The position numbers were made by a program, and so were the translations under genes. A stretch of 5,646 nt of DNA from Candidatus Freyrarchaeum guaymasense (GTDB taxonomy: Archaea > Asgardarchaeota > Jordarchaeia > Jordarchaeales > Freyrarchaeaceae): the NCBI GenBank assembly GCA_030587405.1, contig JAUQZD010000012.1, forward strand, positions 1-5,646, in the 5' to 3' direction. The first letter of the stretch is position 1. The number at the start of each line of letters is the position of its first letter. The notes beneath the pieces were generated by a model that saw only the letters and a program-made list of their open reading frames with translations, was not told where the DNA came from and did not search any database. This document shows, in pieces, positions 5,392 to 5,646 of the stretch.

Positions 5392-5397
5392 AAAAAA
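5392..5397 (-). terminator. Oligo-T terminator after the MaoC-like gene
   Basis: In the leftward direction the MaoC-like stop codon (5406-5404) is followed six bases later by a run of six T. Archaeal RNA polymerase stops at such T-runs without needing a hairpin, so the MaoC-like transcript probably ends here and the HEPN-MNT unit is transcribed separately. Confidence 0.5.
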
Positions 5398-5403
5398 TTG
5401 GTT

Positions 5404-5646
5404 TCACTGTTTGATCTCCGCAGCGGCGTTGGAGAGAACCACATCACCTCTCTGATTCTTTGACCGGATGATGTACTTCCCCTCGTCCACCTTCCATCCT
5501 TCCGTGATTATCGTGTCTCCAGGGTATACTACGCCGGAGAAGCGCACCTCAAACGATTTAAGCCTGCTCGGGTCATTGTCGCAAACCTTCCTCAGTATGG
5601 ACCTGCATGCGAACCCGTAGGTGCACAAGCCGTGCAGGATCGGCCT
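5404..5646 (-). CDS. MaoC-like / hydratase-2 family protein, C-terminal part (cut by window edge)
   Basis: Only the last 80 codons are present; the frame stays open to base 5646, so the gene begins outside the window and any start inside it (such as TTG 5628) would be false. The visible part reads PILHGLCTYGFACRSILRK, then RLKSFEVRFSGVVYPGDT and a strand-rich end. This is the classic second half of the hot-dog hydratase-2 fold: ILHGLCT packs near the active site and RFSGVVYPGDT is the conserved beta hairpin. The catalytic Asp/His motif should lie in the missing upstream part. Such enzymes add water to trans-2-enoyl-CoA to give (R)-3-hydroxyacyl-CoA, in fatty-acid or related acyl-CoA metabolism. 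The precise substrate cannot be assigned. It is followed by an oligo-T terminator. Confidence 0.8.
   Translation of the reverse strand, partial: RPILHGLCTYGFACRSILRKVCDNDPSRLKSFEVRFSGVVYPGDTIITEGWKVDEGKYIIRSKNQRGDVVLSNAAAEIKQ

Overview
The window looks archaeal, most likely from a thermophile of the TACK (Thermoproteota-like) group. The evidence is a clear TATA box 26 nt upstream of an apparently leaderless gene, GGAGG-type ribosome sites before GTG starts, oligo-T termination, AGG/AGA-rich arginine codons, and a gene set (CARF-PIN, HEPN/MNT pair, archaeal-type RNA ligase) common in such genomes. No tRNA, rRNA or CRISPR array is visible. The lineage is inferred; no species-specific marker is present.

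Layout: bases 1-424 hold no intact gene, only a protein-like minus-strand remnant, predicted small hairpins, and a pair of 13-bp direct repeats around a hairpin. The only rightward gene (425-1894) encodes a CARF sensor domain fused to a PIN ribonuclease, an effector of the kind fired by cyclic oligoadenylate in type III CRISPR immunity. All other genes run leftward: a partial MaoC/hydratase-2 gene entering from the right edge (5646-5404), a HEPN gene (5049-4667) carrying a two-base frameshift, its overlapping MNT nucleotidyltransferase partner (4716-4276), a GalT-like nucleotidyltransferase (4141-3083), and an ATP-dependent RNA ligase-like protein (3007-1964) that converges on the CARF-PIN gene with 69 bases between them. 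Bases 5050-5403 hold promoter and terminator signals and a second degraded open frame, possibly a transposase tail.

How it fits together: the window brings together two stress/defence modules (CARF-PIN and HEPN-MNT) and an RNA-sealing enzyme, beside two ordinary metabolic genes. The CARF-PIN and RNA ligase genes suggest a cut-then-reseal pair, but their convergent orientation means they are not an operon and the link is only a hypothesis. The most solid unusual observations are the CARF-PIN fusion with no CRISPR locus in view, the HEPN frameshift whose other frame restores the family C-terminus exactly, the triplicated 9-bp poly-lysine repeat in the ligase, and two perfect inverted repeats placed near the ligase and GalT promoters.
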